Position numbers and translations under genes: made by a program | Assembly (NCBI RefSeq): GCF_965363235.1 | Contig: NC_134838.1 | Location: 13,486,441 to 13,550,440, forward strand | Source of the DNA: Mytilus galloprovincialis | Lineage: Eukaryota; Mollusca; Bivalvia; Mytilida; Mytilidae | Reading direction: 5' to 3' | DNA: 64,000 bases | In this document: positions 25,401 to 37,200 of the stretch, piece by piece | Layout of the letters: the number at the start of each line of letters is the position of its first letter | Numbering within the stretch: the stretch's first letter is position 1 | Notes under the pieces: model-generated | The model's database searches: none | Told to the model about the DNA's origin: nothing | Seen by the model: only the letters and a program-made list of their open reading frames with translations

Positions 25401-28400
25401 ATATTGTAAACAGTTAATTTATAAATATAACCATATCAATGATAATTCATGTCAGCACAAAAGTACTGACTACTAGGCTGGTGATACGCTCGGGGAAATA
25501 AATAAACACAGGCATCATAACAAAACTATCAGTGTGAAAGATTGTCTGACTTTAACTTAGTGTTGATAATTTTCAGTAAGATGTATACAAACAAAACCCC
25601 AACTTACCATAGATTGTATATTTTTGGTTTGGTTAAATACAGATTTATTCAATTTAACAAGGAACTCCAGTCTGATTGGCAAGTTTCAGTGTGCTATGAA
25701 TATTATCACCCATATCAAATCCAACAATACAGTAATAAGTTAATTAAACAACCTAAGGTAATGTTATTATCTCTATAAAGAAAAGAACCATAGGTGCATG
25801 TCAAAAGCCGGAATATGGTTTCTTTGATACGAGAGTAAGTTCTTACAAACAATGCGAGTAACACCAAGAAAGTATGTGTAAAAATAGAATTGAAAAGCAC
25901 AAGGATGTTAAACTTTAACCCTTTTGCATTTTTGTTTTTATAGATCTGGAGGAGCGATCGCGGGCATTGTGATTGGCTGTCTCGTCGGAATGGGCGTGTT
26001 TATAACTGTGTGTGTAGTTTGTGTGTGTAATGCAAACCGCAGAAGTACTGCATATGGAGGACAAGTGGTAACTAATCCCGGCGCAACGGTGTCGTACATC
26101 AGTACGTCAAATGGGACAGTCGCGCGTAAGTTATAAAAACATTTTCGTTTCCGTTTCCTGTGAAGGCATAATTACATGTATGATAAAATGACTTTGATGA
26201 GCTATTTTCAAACGAGTTAAGACAAGTCTCGTAAATACAAGTACTTGTTATGAAAACGTTCTGCAATACAACCATTCTATCTTGAAAAAAGATAAATTTA
26301 AACACTCCCTTTTGGAGATAATTTTAACAAACAGGGAACAGCAGGAGAATTTTGCTTTTCTCAAACAACATCACACATGTATTTACTGTCCATTTCTCAT
26401 ACAAAATCACACATGTATTTACTGGCCATTACTCATACAACATCACATATGTATTTACTGACTATAATGTCATCACTCATACAACATTACACATGCATAA
26501 AGTGACCATTAATCATGCAGCCTTACACATGAATAACCTGACAATTAAGCAAGAAACATAACACATGTAGAAACTAACCATTTCTCATACAGCATTACAC
26601 ATGTAGAATAGTTTAAGGTACCGTGATTATAATTAAATACGCTAGACGCGCGTTTCGTCTACATAAGACTCATCAGTGACGCTCAGATTAAAATTGTTAT
26701 AAAGCCAAATAAGTACAAAGTTTAAGAGCATTGAGGATCCCAAATTTCAAAAATGTTGTGCCAAATAGGGCTAAGGTAATCTGACCATAATTCATACAAC
26801 ATGACACTTGTATACACGGACCATTAGGAATACAAAATTACACATAAAGAAACTGATCATTACTCATAAAACATTATATATATATATATAAACTGACCAT
26901 TACTCATACACCATAACACATGTATAAACTGACCAATCTTGATATCTATATCACTAACGGAAGGCTGAATACTAAAATTTATGATAAAAGAGATGATTTT
27001 TCATTTCCTATCGTTAATTATCCACTTTTAGATGGTGACGTTCCCTTGTCACCATCTTACGGTGTTTATATATCTCAACTTGTGCGATTCGCTCGAGTAT
27101 GTAACAATGTTTTAGATTTTAACGAGAGAAATTTATGTATTACTGAAAAAATATTACACCAGGATTTTCGATATCACAAACTAGTCAAAACATTTACTAA
27201 ATTTTATCATCGGTATAAGGACATCATTCGTAAATATAGCTCAACATGCAGACTTCTTATACGTTCAGGTATTTCACATCCATTTTTTTATGGAAATATT
27301 CTTAATAAAGCACAAAGGTGTCAGTATTCACCTCAAACACTAACAAAACCTTTGAATAGACTTATTAAGAAGGGATATAGTTACGATACTGTTGTCAGGT
27401 CATTAAAGATTGCATATTTTGGCGTTAATATTGATTCCCTTATAGGGTCTTTGCATCGGAACTAAACACATTTATTCAAAAACCAGTTGTTGGCATGACA
27501 CGGGTTATGTTCTACTCATATATGTTATGATGGTATGATACTAAACCCCTAACGGGAAGGATTGTGCCTGATATTCATATGATGAAATCATAATCTTTCA
27601 GTCAATTTAATTGAAGTCTGGAGCTGGCATGTCAGTTAACTGCTATTAGTCTGTTGTTATTTATATATTATTGTCATTTTGTTTATTTTCTTTGGTTACA
27701 TCTTCTGACATCAGACTCGGACTTCTCTTGAACTGAATTTTAATGTGCGTATTGTTATGCGATCACTTTTCTACATTGGCTAGAGGTATAGGGGAGGGTT
27801 GAGATCTCACAAACATGTTTAACCCCGCCGCATTTTTGCGCCTGTTCCAAGTCAGGAGCCTCTGGCCTTTGTTAGTCTTGAATTATTTTGATTTTAGTTT
27901 CTTGTGTACAATTTGGAAATTATTATGGCGTTCATTATCACTGAACTAGTATAAATTTGTTTAGGGGCCAGCTGAAGGACGCCTCCGGGTTCCGGATTTT
28001 CTCGCTACATTGAAGACCTGTTGGTGACCTTCTGCTGTTATTTTTTTCTATGGTCGGGGTTGTTGTCTCTTTGGCACATTTCCATTCTCAATTTCATTAC
28101 TCATACAATAGTATACATGTATAAACTGACTATTACTCGTACAAGATTACACATGACGATGAACTGGCGATTATAAATATAACATTACACATGTACAAAC
28201 TGACCATTACTCATACACCATAACACATGTATAAACTGACCATTACTCATACAACATTATACATGTATAAACTGACCATTACTCATACAAGATTACACAT
28301 GTCGATAAACTGGTGATTATAAATATAACATTACACATGTACAAACTGACCATTACTCATACACCATAACACATGTATAAACTGACCAGTACTCATACAA

Positions 28401-29697
28401 CAGTATACATGTATAAACTGACTATTACTCATACAAGATTACACATGACGATAAACTGGCGATTATAAATATAACATTACACATGTACAAACTGAACATT
28501 ACTCACACCATAACACATGTACAAACTGACCATCATTCATACAACATTATGCATGTATAAACTGACTGTCACGCATAAAAGATTACACATGACGATAAAC
28601 TGGCAACTATAAATATGACATTACACATGTACAAACTGACCATTACTCATACACCATAACACATGTATAAACTTACCATTACTTATACAACATTATACAT
28701 GTATACACTGACCATTACTCATACAACATTACACATGTATACACTGATTTTTACATATACAATATTACACATGTATAAACTGAACATTACTCATAACACA
28801 TAACATAGTATAACCTGACCATTAGGCATACAACATTACATAAAATTGAGAATGGAAATAGGAAATGTGTCAAAGAGACAACAACCGGACAAAAGAGCAG
28901 ACAACAGCCGAAGTCCACCAACATTACTCATGTATAAACTGTCCATTCGGTATAAAACTCAACACAAGTCACGTGATGATAAACTGACAATTACGCATAC
29001 AACACAACAAATGTAAGCCTCTGGACTTTGTTTGTCTTGTATTAATTTTAATTATAGTTTCTTGTGTATAATTTAAGTTTAGTATTGCGTTCATTATCAC
29101 TGAACTAGTATATATATTTGTTTAGGGGCCAGCTGAATGACGCTTCCGGGTGCGATAATTTCTCGCTGCATTGAAGACCTATTGATTACCTTCTGCTGTT
29201 GTCTTTTCCATGGTCGGGTTGTTGTTTCTTTGACACGTTCCCAATTTACATTCTCAATTTTACTTAATAAATAGTTATCAAATAGGTTTCAACTAAAGTC
29301 ACTGTTGAATAAAAGACGACAACTTATGAACTAATTTCTAAATGTCGATTTCTTTACAGATGTACAGCCAAATGGACAGCCTTATGGTCAGCCTTATACA
29401 CAGCCTTATACACAGCCTTACGGAGGCCAAGTCAATGGTGATTTTGCAGTTGGTCAAACTACGCCAGCATATAGCAAAGGAAATAATTCAGCCCCACCCC
29501 CTTCATATACAAGTGTTGTGAATGATTCTGGACATCAGACAACATCAAATGTACAATCACCATATCCTACGCAATCTGACCAGACAACTACACATTATTC
29601 GGATTTGACGCCACATACAGATAGCAGTGAACATCATTACAGCACGATAACTGAAAGTAACACGCCATCCGCACCAAGTGCTGAATATACATACTGA
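16445..29697 (+). CDS. Gene A: CYYR1/Shisa-like Cys/Tyr-rich single-pass membrane protein, 4 exons, 247 aa
   Basis: Coding exons are 16445-16499, 23733-23901, 25944-26125 and 29360-29697, with GT-AG borders and intron phases 1, 2 and 1. Residues 1-18 (MANNIVCVLGVYLLSLLA) form a signal peptide. Residues 19-75 are an ectodomain very rich in Tyr, with six cysteines at 27, 42, 46, 47, 55 and 56 (pattern C, C, CC, CC). Residues 79-103 (AIAGIVIGCLVGMGVFITV...) are the membrane segment, followed by a basic NANRR stop-transfer. The cytosolic tail has a QPYGQPYTQPYTQPY run (142-156), a PPSY motif at 182-185 and a Ser/Thr-rich end. CYYR1, Shisa, WBP1 and VOPP1 relatives act as membrane adaptors whose PPxY motifs bind WW domains (for example Nedd4-type ligases). 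The exact ligand or partner here is unknown. Gene B downstream is a paralogue. The start is fixed by the signal peptide and by its match to gene B. Confidence 0.85.
18190..18298. repeat. Imperfect palindrome (hairpin-forming element)
   Basis: The left arm (CATGTCATTCTGATGATA..., 18190-18238) is the inverse of the right arm (18246-18298, ending ATCATCCGAATGACATG), with only a few bases of loop. Immediately downstream is a fragment of the repeat seen at 11.3 kb. Confidence 0.65.
18840..19010 (+). repeat. Direct repeat copy 1 (partner 23010-23180)
   Basis: Shares GAAGGGCAGAC and ATGCATTTTCATCATCCAAC followed by TTGAAAGA with 23010-23180 in the same orientation. Its partner in the same intron reads ATGCATTTTCTTCATCCAAC. 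Confidence 0.55.
23010..23180 (+). repeat. Direct repeat copy 2 (partner 18840-19010)
   Basis: Diverged copy of 18840-19010, in the same orientation and the same intron, 4.2 kb downstream. Confidence 0.55.
24836..25503 (+). repeat. Tandem duplication of a composite interspersed repeat
   Basis: Two adjacent units begin identically with AAACTCATCATAGATACCAG (24836 and 25198) and run through GCCAGACGCGCGTTTCGT, GACGCTCGAATCC and the CTACTGGGCTGGTGATAC block. The first is about 362 bp and the second about 306 bp. The GCGCGTTTCGT... CATCAGTGACGCTCG core matches a third partial copy at 26635-26790 and resembles the GCGCATTTCGACAA core at 9.4 and 9.75 kb, so these are subfamilies of one repeat. It lies in intron 2 of gene A. 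Confidence 0.7.
26370..29015 (+). repeat. Minisatellite (about 36-40 bp unit) in intron 3 of gene A, interrupted by insertions
   Basis: The unit is close to ACACATGTATAAACTGACCATTACTCATAC. At 28100-28620 units are organised as a higher-order repeat of about 147 bp: the variant AGATTACACATGACGAT recurs at about 28143, 28289, 28436 and 28583. The array is broken by a GCGCGTTTCGTCTAC repeat (26635-26790) and by a retroelement (about 26935-28095), and has a short reverse-oriented repeat fragment near 28850-28920. Confidence 0.8.
26935..28095 (+). mobile_element. Broken retroelement fragment, reverse transcriptase C-terminal region and 3' UTR (Penelope-like, tentative)
   Basis: The coding part (to 27465) carries KIYDKRDDFSFPIVNYPLL, YGVYISQLVRFARVCN and FYHRYKDIIRKYSS, homologous to the fragment at 15.1-15.7 kb. 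The rest is a 3' UTR with CCCCGCCGCATTTTTGCGCC, GGGGCCAGCTGAAGGACGCC and the closing TTGTTGTCTCTTTGGCACAT. Minisatellite units continue on both sides (GACC before, ATTACTCATAC after), so the ends are placed within a base or two. It is 5'-truncated. The same 3' UTR appears at about 29000-29270, 40680-40745 (reverse), 51470-51625 (reverse) and 61975-62345. Confidence 0.65.
29000..29275 (+). repeat. Fragment of the same retroelement 3' UTR
   Basis: Runs from CCTCTGGACTTTGTTTGTC to TCGGGTTGTTGTTTCTTTGAC and matches 27855-28095. It lies between the minisatellite and exon 4 of gene A. Confidence 0.65.
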
Positions 29698-31600
29698 TGT
29701 TTCATTTCAATTAGTACCGCTTATGTGATTAAATCATATCTACAGATGAACATCATAAAAAGAAAATCTTTAATGAAAAATGATTAAACTTACTCTATGA
29801 ATTCCTGAATTTTTAATATATATGGTACCTTTGATAACTATTATTACCCTAATTATGCTCTAAAAGGTTTCATGTAACCGAATTATGACTTCTTTTTATA
29901 ATTGAATAGAACTTTCATATAACTTCATACAACTTGGACAATGTACATGTTTATCTTTTAGAGAATTAAATAAGGAAAAAATGCTGTGTTTAAATCGACT
30001 TGGTATAGTTTTTTTCATGTTCTAGTTCAAGTCCGTGTTTACCAGCATTATGAATCTCATATCCTTCTTTTAATCGGATCTCTTCGAGGTCAACGATGTT
30101 AATCACTTATATTTTATTCTCATGTAATTGATTTTAAAAGTTCAGAACATATCATCAGGTATCATACTCGGTGTTATCATGTTTTATTGTAAAAAACGTG
30201 AATTGTTTGCTGAGAAATGATAGTATCTTCGAGGATAATGCTGGTAAAATGTACGCAAAATAATACATAAAATAGACATTTGTCATATATATAATTAACA
30301 AATACCTACAAATTCGCCTTTTCGTAATCTAAAGGACTATGGGTATCTCCATTGTTTGTACACCAAAATGAAAAGGACGTTGCGTCATTGGTTCTATTTC
30401 CAATGTTTGGAACTTTTTAAACCAATGAATCACAATGTTTTGGTTTACGCTTTTGAAAATATTACCAAGAATGCATTAGATTCTGAAACAGTAGATTATA
30501 CCATATGGAAATTGTTACATGTAACATTATTTTCGACAGCTAAATATTTTTTTCAATCTCCTGAACCCAAAATATTTTTTCATAGAAGTAAGCATGAGAT
30601 TGATTAGAAAGAAAAACTTTGCTAAGATTAAAATGAAAGATTATTTACTAGAAAGGGTCTACTTTTGTCAAATATTTAGGTTTGCATGTTAAAAATGGGA
30701 TATTTTTTTAATTTATAAAAGGGAAGACTAAAAAAGACGAAGGGAACAACTCATAAAAAATGAAACAAATATTCCTTGTCATCTGGCCAGATTTATACAT
30801 TGTAACATATTTCATTGAAAATAATTGTAAAGAATAATTGAAATATTGAGAATATATCGGTCATAAAATGTTGTTAATTATAATTATTGATAATTGGAGT
30901 AGAATATTAAAAGAAAATTCTGTATGATTTTAGAATCGATGATGTGATACAGTTCATGGCATTAGTATTTATTCTTAAAAATGTATGCTTTTGTAAAGTG
31001 AGTTTGGGCAAAAGAGTTTTTCAAAAAATTTGTATTTGTGTATATCATTATTTTATTTTGTTATATTTTTATATGTGTATGTTATCATAAATCAAGTTAT
31101 AAAAAATGAACAGTTATGTAATATATAGTTTTGAATAATATTTTCAAATGTAAACATATGAGGAGGAATACAGAAAGGTCATACGTTAAAGTGAACGAAC
31201 CCCTAAATACAGTGTGTGTTAAATGCATACCATGTTTTCATGTTTGTATAGAAATAGTTAAGAATTGTATGCTACTCTGTATGTCAAACTTGATGACAAA
31301 AACTTTAATATCAGGAGCTTACTTTATGCGGAAGATGTTGTCTTGTTTTCTGACTAAGTGAAAGTCTATAGGGACAGCTTTCAACGGTTATAGAAATAAC
31401 GTGATATTTATTTATGATTTCCGAGTGCTCAAACGTATAACTTTTGGCTCTTTGGTCATGGTGTTGTGTCTTTGACACATTTCTGATTTTTTTTTCTCAA
31501 TTTGACTTTAAAAACAACCCACATTGATCACAAGGTTGGATGCCAAAATATCAAAATTAAGAGCATAAAAGTACGTAAGACCATAACAGAACGCAACAAA
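29698..31600. other. Downstream of gene A; 3' UTR and intergenic sequence
   Basis: No second gene is recognised. A frame at 30356-30607 (83 aa, with FENITKNALDSETVDYTIWK) is open but unmatched. No canonical AATAAA was found close after the stop, so the 3' end is unknown. Confidence 0.4.
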
Positions 31601-31634
31601 AAAAAATCCCACTGCGGTTGAACTTTCAATCTTA

Positions 31635-32009
31635 GGCCGCATTTATTTCTAACCAAATTTTGCAAACGTTTTGTCGCGTTTGTTGTTGTTTTCCAAAAGT
31701 AGAAACAAATACATCGTTTAATAAGTTTTAACTGACCCTGTTTGAACTTTAATTAATGCATGCACATTTTTTTGGTAAACAGAATTTTTACAAAGTAGAC
31801 ACAAATGCTTCGTTTAATCAGGTTGAAGTTAGAAACAAATGTAGCGTTTGTACTAACAAACGACAAAAGACAAACTGCAGACGCATTTTTGGCGTTTGCA
31901 AAGTTTGTCAAAGTTTATGTAAACTTTGCAAACGTATGTTTGAAAGAAATGATCAAAACATGTGCGCGCTTAGCCGTTTGCATCGTTTGTGTTAGAAAGA
32001 AATGCACCC
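31635..32009. mobile_element. MITE-like element with inverted ends and CGTTTGC/GCAAACG motifs
   Basis: The ends are inverted: GCATTTATTTCTAAC on the left, GTTAGAAAGAAATGC on the right (about 375 bp apart). The interior repeats GCAAACG, CGTTTG and AACAAACG in both orientations. The two overlapping frames here (31756-32074) follow from these motifs and are not taken as genes. Confidence 0.5.
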
Positions 32010-32782
32010 ATAGTTTTATCGAAATGTCCTATATTTATTATATTTCATTTACTGGAAATATAAACACACAATGAATTACATAACTGTTAATAATACTAAC
32101 ACACTGGTTACAGGGTGTATGCTAACATCGGGGACTAATAGTTTCAAACAATGGTACCGACGTTATTATATATATGGTACACTCTTCTCGTCATTTGTTC
32201 ATGAAAGAGAACAAACTTACGGTATGAAATGTAGCTGATGATGGAAGTATTTAACGATCTTGACTGGCTTCGTACGGTCGACTCAGTGCCTGAAGGCGTT
32301 TGGTTAGCATTTAAATGATTTTGTTGTTGTCAAACTGGAACGGGGAGATCATTTTGGTTTTGCTGGAATGATTTCGTTTATGACTATAATTGTTATTTGG
32401 TTGCAGCCTACTTCCTTCAGCCCGCTTACCACGAGGATGGAGTACTGGTAGATGGGTCTCGGACATAGTAATAAAGATGACAGGAAACTTTATCGGGACC
32501 AAAGTCGTAAAACAGTGTTTTGCGGTCCATTATCCAACACCTACGATACAGACCCTCAAATGTCAGTCGGCATACTTAGTTCCCCATAATGGGTGTCATG
32601 ATCATATGCTAACGGAGGTATTACACAAAACAACAAGTTTAAAGTAGTGTGTCGTTGATCCATCTATCAGTAAACCATCATCGTAGATAATCTAGAACAC
32701 AGATTTCGTTATACTGCATATTATAAGGACGAAGTTCCCAATAACAGTAGAAAAATAAAAAAAAATAAATCGGGAAAATTTG

Positions 32783-33024
32783 TAAGTTACAAAAAAAATA
32801 ATTCATATATACAGACTTCGTCCCCATTTACAGGTAATACCTGCCTCATATTAGTATGATCTTGTAGTTGTTGCAAACGTACGTTGACGTTGGTAATAAT
32901 AATAGAGGTAAAAACAAAAATCTTATTCAAATGTAGAACTCTGATTTCGTTATACTTCATATTATGAGGCAGGTATTACCTGTAAATGGGGACGAAGTCT
33001 GTATGATTTTTTTTTTTTTGTAAC
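32783..33024. repeat. Long inverted repeat around a 100-bp spacer
   Basis: The left arm (32783-32858) with ACAGACTTCGTCCCCATTTA and GGTAATACCTGCCTCATA is nearly the exact inverse of the right arm (about 32957-33024). The spacer contains GATTTCGTTATACTTCATATTAT, of which a near copy lies just outside the left arm (32703-32730). The right arm adjoins the next element. Confidence 0.7.
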
Positions 33025-33028
33025 TTAA

Positions 33029-33302
33029 GGTGGTACCTAACACTACAGGGAGATAACTCTGTAAAATCAGCTAAACGTTTTAATTATTTCGTGTTGTAAA
33101 AGGAATATTAAGCTTCTCAATGATCAAAATTGGTGTTTGTCAAACTGCTATATAACCAGTGTAATTTTTCTGATAAAACGGTTGGTTCAAATTTTTTGAA
33201 ATTTTTATATTTTTGTAAAAGGGTCAAAGTAAATACTTTGTCAAAATTTTTAAAAAAATTAAACGAGCCAAATAAATTTTAGTTAAAGTGTTGGGTACCA
33301 CC
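33029..33302. mobile_element. MITE with TTAA target sites
   Basis: Inverted ends GGTGGTACCTAACACT (left) and AGTGTTGGGTACCACC (right) are flanked by TTAA on both sides (33025-33028, 33303-33306), a piggyBac-like target duplication. At 274 bp with no coding frame, it is non-autonomous. One end of a related copy lies at 52804-52940. Confidence 0.7.
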
Positions 33303-33309
33303 TTAAATA

Positions 33310-34170
33310 TTTGTTTAAAAAAAAGAAACGGAAATACCGTAACGTTTCAGAGTTTGGTTCTGTTGTTAGGGATTTTAGTTGTGACGTTATTTAAATTATG
33401 ACGTCACATGCAATGTAAACAAAGAAACGCTATCATCGGGTAACGTTTTTTCATATCAAGGAATAATTATTAAAAATGAAATTGGTATTGCGTTCCTTCC
33501 TATTTTATACTAGACTGATAAACATATAGTCTTTAGTCTTTAGTAAGTGTCCCAAATGACACTGTAAACACTTGTGTACGTTTCCTCTTTTGTAGTTTCT
33601 TCACATATATGTAATGTTCACTTATGTATTTTACTCAAAGTTTCATACAAACGAGACCGAAAAAAGGAAGTACATTGTAGATTTCTGCGCAGATGCGGGA
33701 ATTCAAAACATGACATCAAAAAAATCAAACTTCCCTTTCTCTACAAACACTGCCATCGGCCCTTCGGATGCTTTCGGTTCTTTGCTGCGGATTAGACTGG
33801 AACTACTTTTTCCTCAGCAGCAAAAACGATCAGAGGAAAAATAACAATACAAAAATAAATAATTAAAGACTATGCAACAAGAATCTCACCAAAAACAAGG
33901 ATTTATCATCGAAAGGAGAAATGAGATGGTTCAATGTCAGTTTACTAATTCTTTGGAATGAATAATCAAGAAACTATAAGAAATTGTATGTGATTTTATA
34001 TTTAAAAAAAATACAGTCATAGTCATTAATAATAGAATCGATTAGTTTTTAAGAGTACATCCGAACTGAAAAGTTTTGAAAGATGTAATGTGTGTATCCT
34101 TGTAAAGATTTAAATGCATTATTTATATTGAAAATGACATCATTTTCACGACGGTTATTTTATTACAAAA
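33310..34170. other. Intergenic stretch before gene B
   Basis: A frame at 33614-33844 (76 aa, with FCADAGIQNMTSKKSNFPFS) is less AT-biased than its flanks but matches nothing I know, and it overlaps a second frame (33574-33795). It is not called as a gene. Confidence 0.35.
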
Positions 34171-34173
34171 TAC

Positions 34174-34233
34174 CCTTCTAAATACCTGAATTAGTATTGA
34201 TCCGGTACCGGTATGCATCTACATTTATAGAAG
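34174..34233 (+). promoter_or_regulatory. Conserved block upstream of gene B start
   Basis: TTCTAAATACCTGAATTAG and TATTGATCC correspond to 16384-16410 ahead of gene A. See the entry at 16381 for the comparison. Confidence 0.45.
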
Positions 34234-37200
34234 ATGGCGAACAAAGTCATATATGTCCTTGGAGTTCAGTTTACTGTTTTACTTACAGGTAACATTAAAA
34301 TTATACACTCGCAAATTATTTGTTTGCACTGGTGATGTTTTTCCGCACTAGCATCAAACGTAACAAAACAAAACACATACCTTATATCCACCTTTTAAGA
34401 TGCTATTATATTTTTTGCTTGAATCTTTTGAGAAGTTTCGGCTTATCTATCTAATGAGAGTAACCAGTTGTTACATTTTTTCGGCTGTACCAACATTTTT
34501 AAGGCTTTAAAACAAAATGGTTGATTTGAGCCGGTATTAAAACTGCGTTTTATACAAATAAACCGTGTATGAAAGCTCGTTGAAATGTTATCTGTGCATA
34601 TAACTATAAGAAGATGCTGTATGATTGCCAATGAGACTACTCTCTACCAGAGACCACATGGCATAGTCTCTTAGACGGAGGTGTCTATGTTGTGGTTTAT
34701 GTTTTGTTTGGCCATGACATTGTCTGTTTTTATTTACTTTTTCTTGATTGTTGTATTGTTATGCTAATATTGGAGATAATTAGTTTTAAAACACATTAAA
34801 ATATATTAATTTTTCTTTTTTCTTTAGAAACAAGGAAATTATCGTCTTACTGTAAATACACAATTAGTCACTATGGTTATAGTAATGAAAGGTTCTGCTA
34901 TCTTGGTTGCTGCAGGCATATTAATGTGTACAATCCATGCTGTTCATCCCCAGAGACGGACTACACAACTCACCTTTATGACGATTATCAAAGCAACGCA
35001 ATGTAAGTCATGCTTTATAGAAAAATAATTTTCGATTTTAATGGTGTTAGATTTTTCTGCATATGCAGTATTATACTGACCGATTGATTTTCGTATGCAT
35101 GTTTTATTTCACATAATTAGTTTTCAGCCAACTGAAGGATAAAAACCTCTTGTTGAGAGTACAATTAAATAAACTTGTATTGCAAAAAAAAATTTGTAAA
35201 ACTGAATTCTCAACGTGGGATCTAACCCCTCAAAATATTTGTCAACGTCCAATGAAAATTATCGTTAAAAACTAATTGCATTTAATTTAGAATATCACTT
35301 TGCTTTCAACTAGTGAGTTTGAATTACCTTTTGTTATATTTTGCCTTTCCTGGCTGGTATGACCGGCAAGGGGGAAAATCTACAATGAAGTGAATAGAAA
35401 TGAAATGAAACGCAAGTTCATCCAGTAGGTATAGCCGACATTTACAAGCTGTGAAGGTTTAACTAAATTGATAAATGTATATCTAGCACTATGTGGTCAT
35501 CTTTTAGGTTATATAGATTCATCTCTTCTTAATCCGTATACATTACATTTGGTTTATCGATTCAACGAGTTCGCTGCATATTTGTTTTGAATGAACTTAG
35601 TCAGGCCTTACGCCAAATTACAAAAAACCATTAGTTAATTCTTTCATAAATACAGCTACTTGGGTTTGCAGTTTGACCAATGGAATATAAAACTCATTAT
35701 TCGAAAACAAACTGATAATGTCATGGCAAAAGTTCCAAAATACGACCAAAAGACAAATTACAGTATTCAAAACACAGCATTGAAGACTCAGATTGAGGAA
35801 GAACTCACACACAAAAAAAAAAAAACCAGTAGAATTCTTATTTGAAACTGGATGTCACACCCTCATTTATACATGGATGTTATTCATAGGGCCATGCAAA
35901 TGATAGATTCTTTTGATAACTAACTGCATTCTTAAATTGTTCAAAGAATTATGATTTACTTGTTGTATACCAGATTTAAATACGAATAAATCAATTAGTA
36001 TGAAAGCTGAAATGGTGAAGGTGGATCTATATAAGCTATCACGGAAAATCGACCTGTATATGTCAATTTGAGTCTCAGTATTGACATACAGTATCACACA
36101 TATCAAATAAATCAAACAACAAAAAGAATCATTGAGTTGCACAAATACCGTCAAAAGTTTATATGATACACCATATCCATATATCATTAGCCGAATTTGG
36201 TATCTAAAACAACATAAAAGCATCTTGAATTTAGGCAACATACATGTAATTAATCTTGTTTTCCTTATGTCGACTACAAATCAGCTTTTTTGAAAGTAAA
36301 CGTAATTTTGAAAGAAATACAGTTGAAAAGCTAAAACAATATATCCTACAATATTAATACATTCTTGTTTTACTCAGATCTATAGAAGCGATGGCGGGAA
36401 TTGTGATAGGCTGTTTAACAGGCTTGTTGATGTTTATAACTGTAACTGTCTGTGTTTGTAAGGCAAACCGTAAAACTGCATATGGAGGACAAGTTACAAC
36501 AACAACAAATCGTAGAACAACAGTGTCGTACACCAGTGCGTCAAATCGTACACGTAAGTTTATTGAAACCAAAGGTTTATTCCTTTCTTTTCAATATGAA
36601 TATATATATATATATAAATACGCAATTATGTACTGCCTCATCGTGACAATACATGAATTATAAAGACATATAATAGACTATTGTACAAAAAATCCTTAAA
36701 TGTTTGAGCCTTTGTAATAATCGAGTTTTTTTTCTCTTTCCTGGCAAGAACAAAATTTTAATGAAGTTAGTATTTGTTTTTGACAGGTATTCCTAATTTC
36801 ACACTATGAAAAGACTATTTTTAACTGATGCATTGCCTCTCCAAACTAATAAACGAGAGGCAAAATATACCTAAGGGACATTCAAACTCATTCGTAGAAA
36901 CTGACAACACCATGATAAAAAACGATAAAACAAACAAAAGACAAACATCAGTCAACAAAACATAACGTAGGAAACTAAATACTAGGAAAAACAAAGACCA
37001 TTAACAACGACCCGTGGTTATCTCAGATGCTCCTGAACTAGGAAATACAAAGACCATCAACAACGACCCGTGGTTATCTCAGATGCTCCTGAACTAGGAA
37101 ATACAAAGACCATCAACAACAACCCGTGGTTATCTCAGATGCTCCTGAACTAGGAAATACAAAGACCATCAACAACGACCCGTGGTTATCTCAGATGCTC

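Noticed and set aside
32390-32647. 85-aa frame with LPSARLPRGWSTGRWVSD
   Set aside because: Less AT-biased than its surroundings, but no family, start context or splice signal supports it; more likely a repeat remnant.
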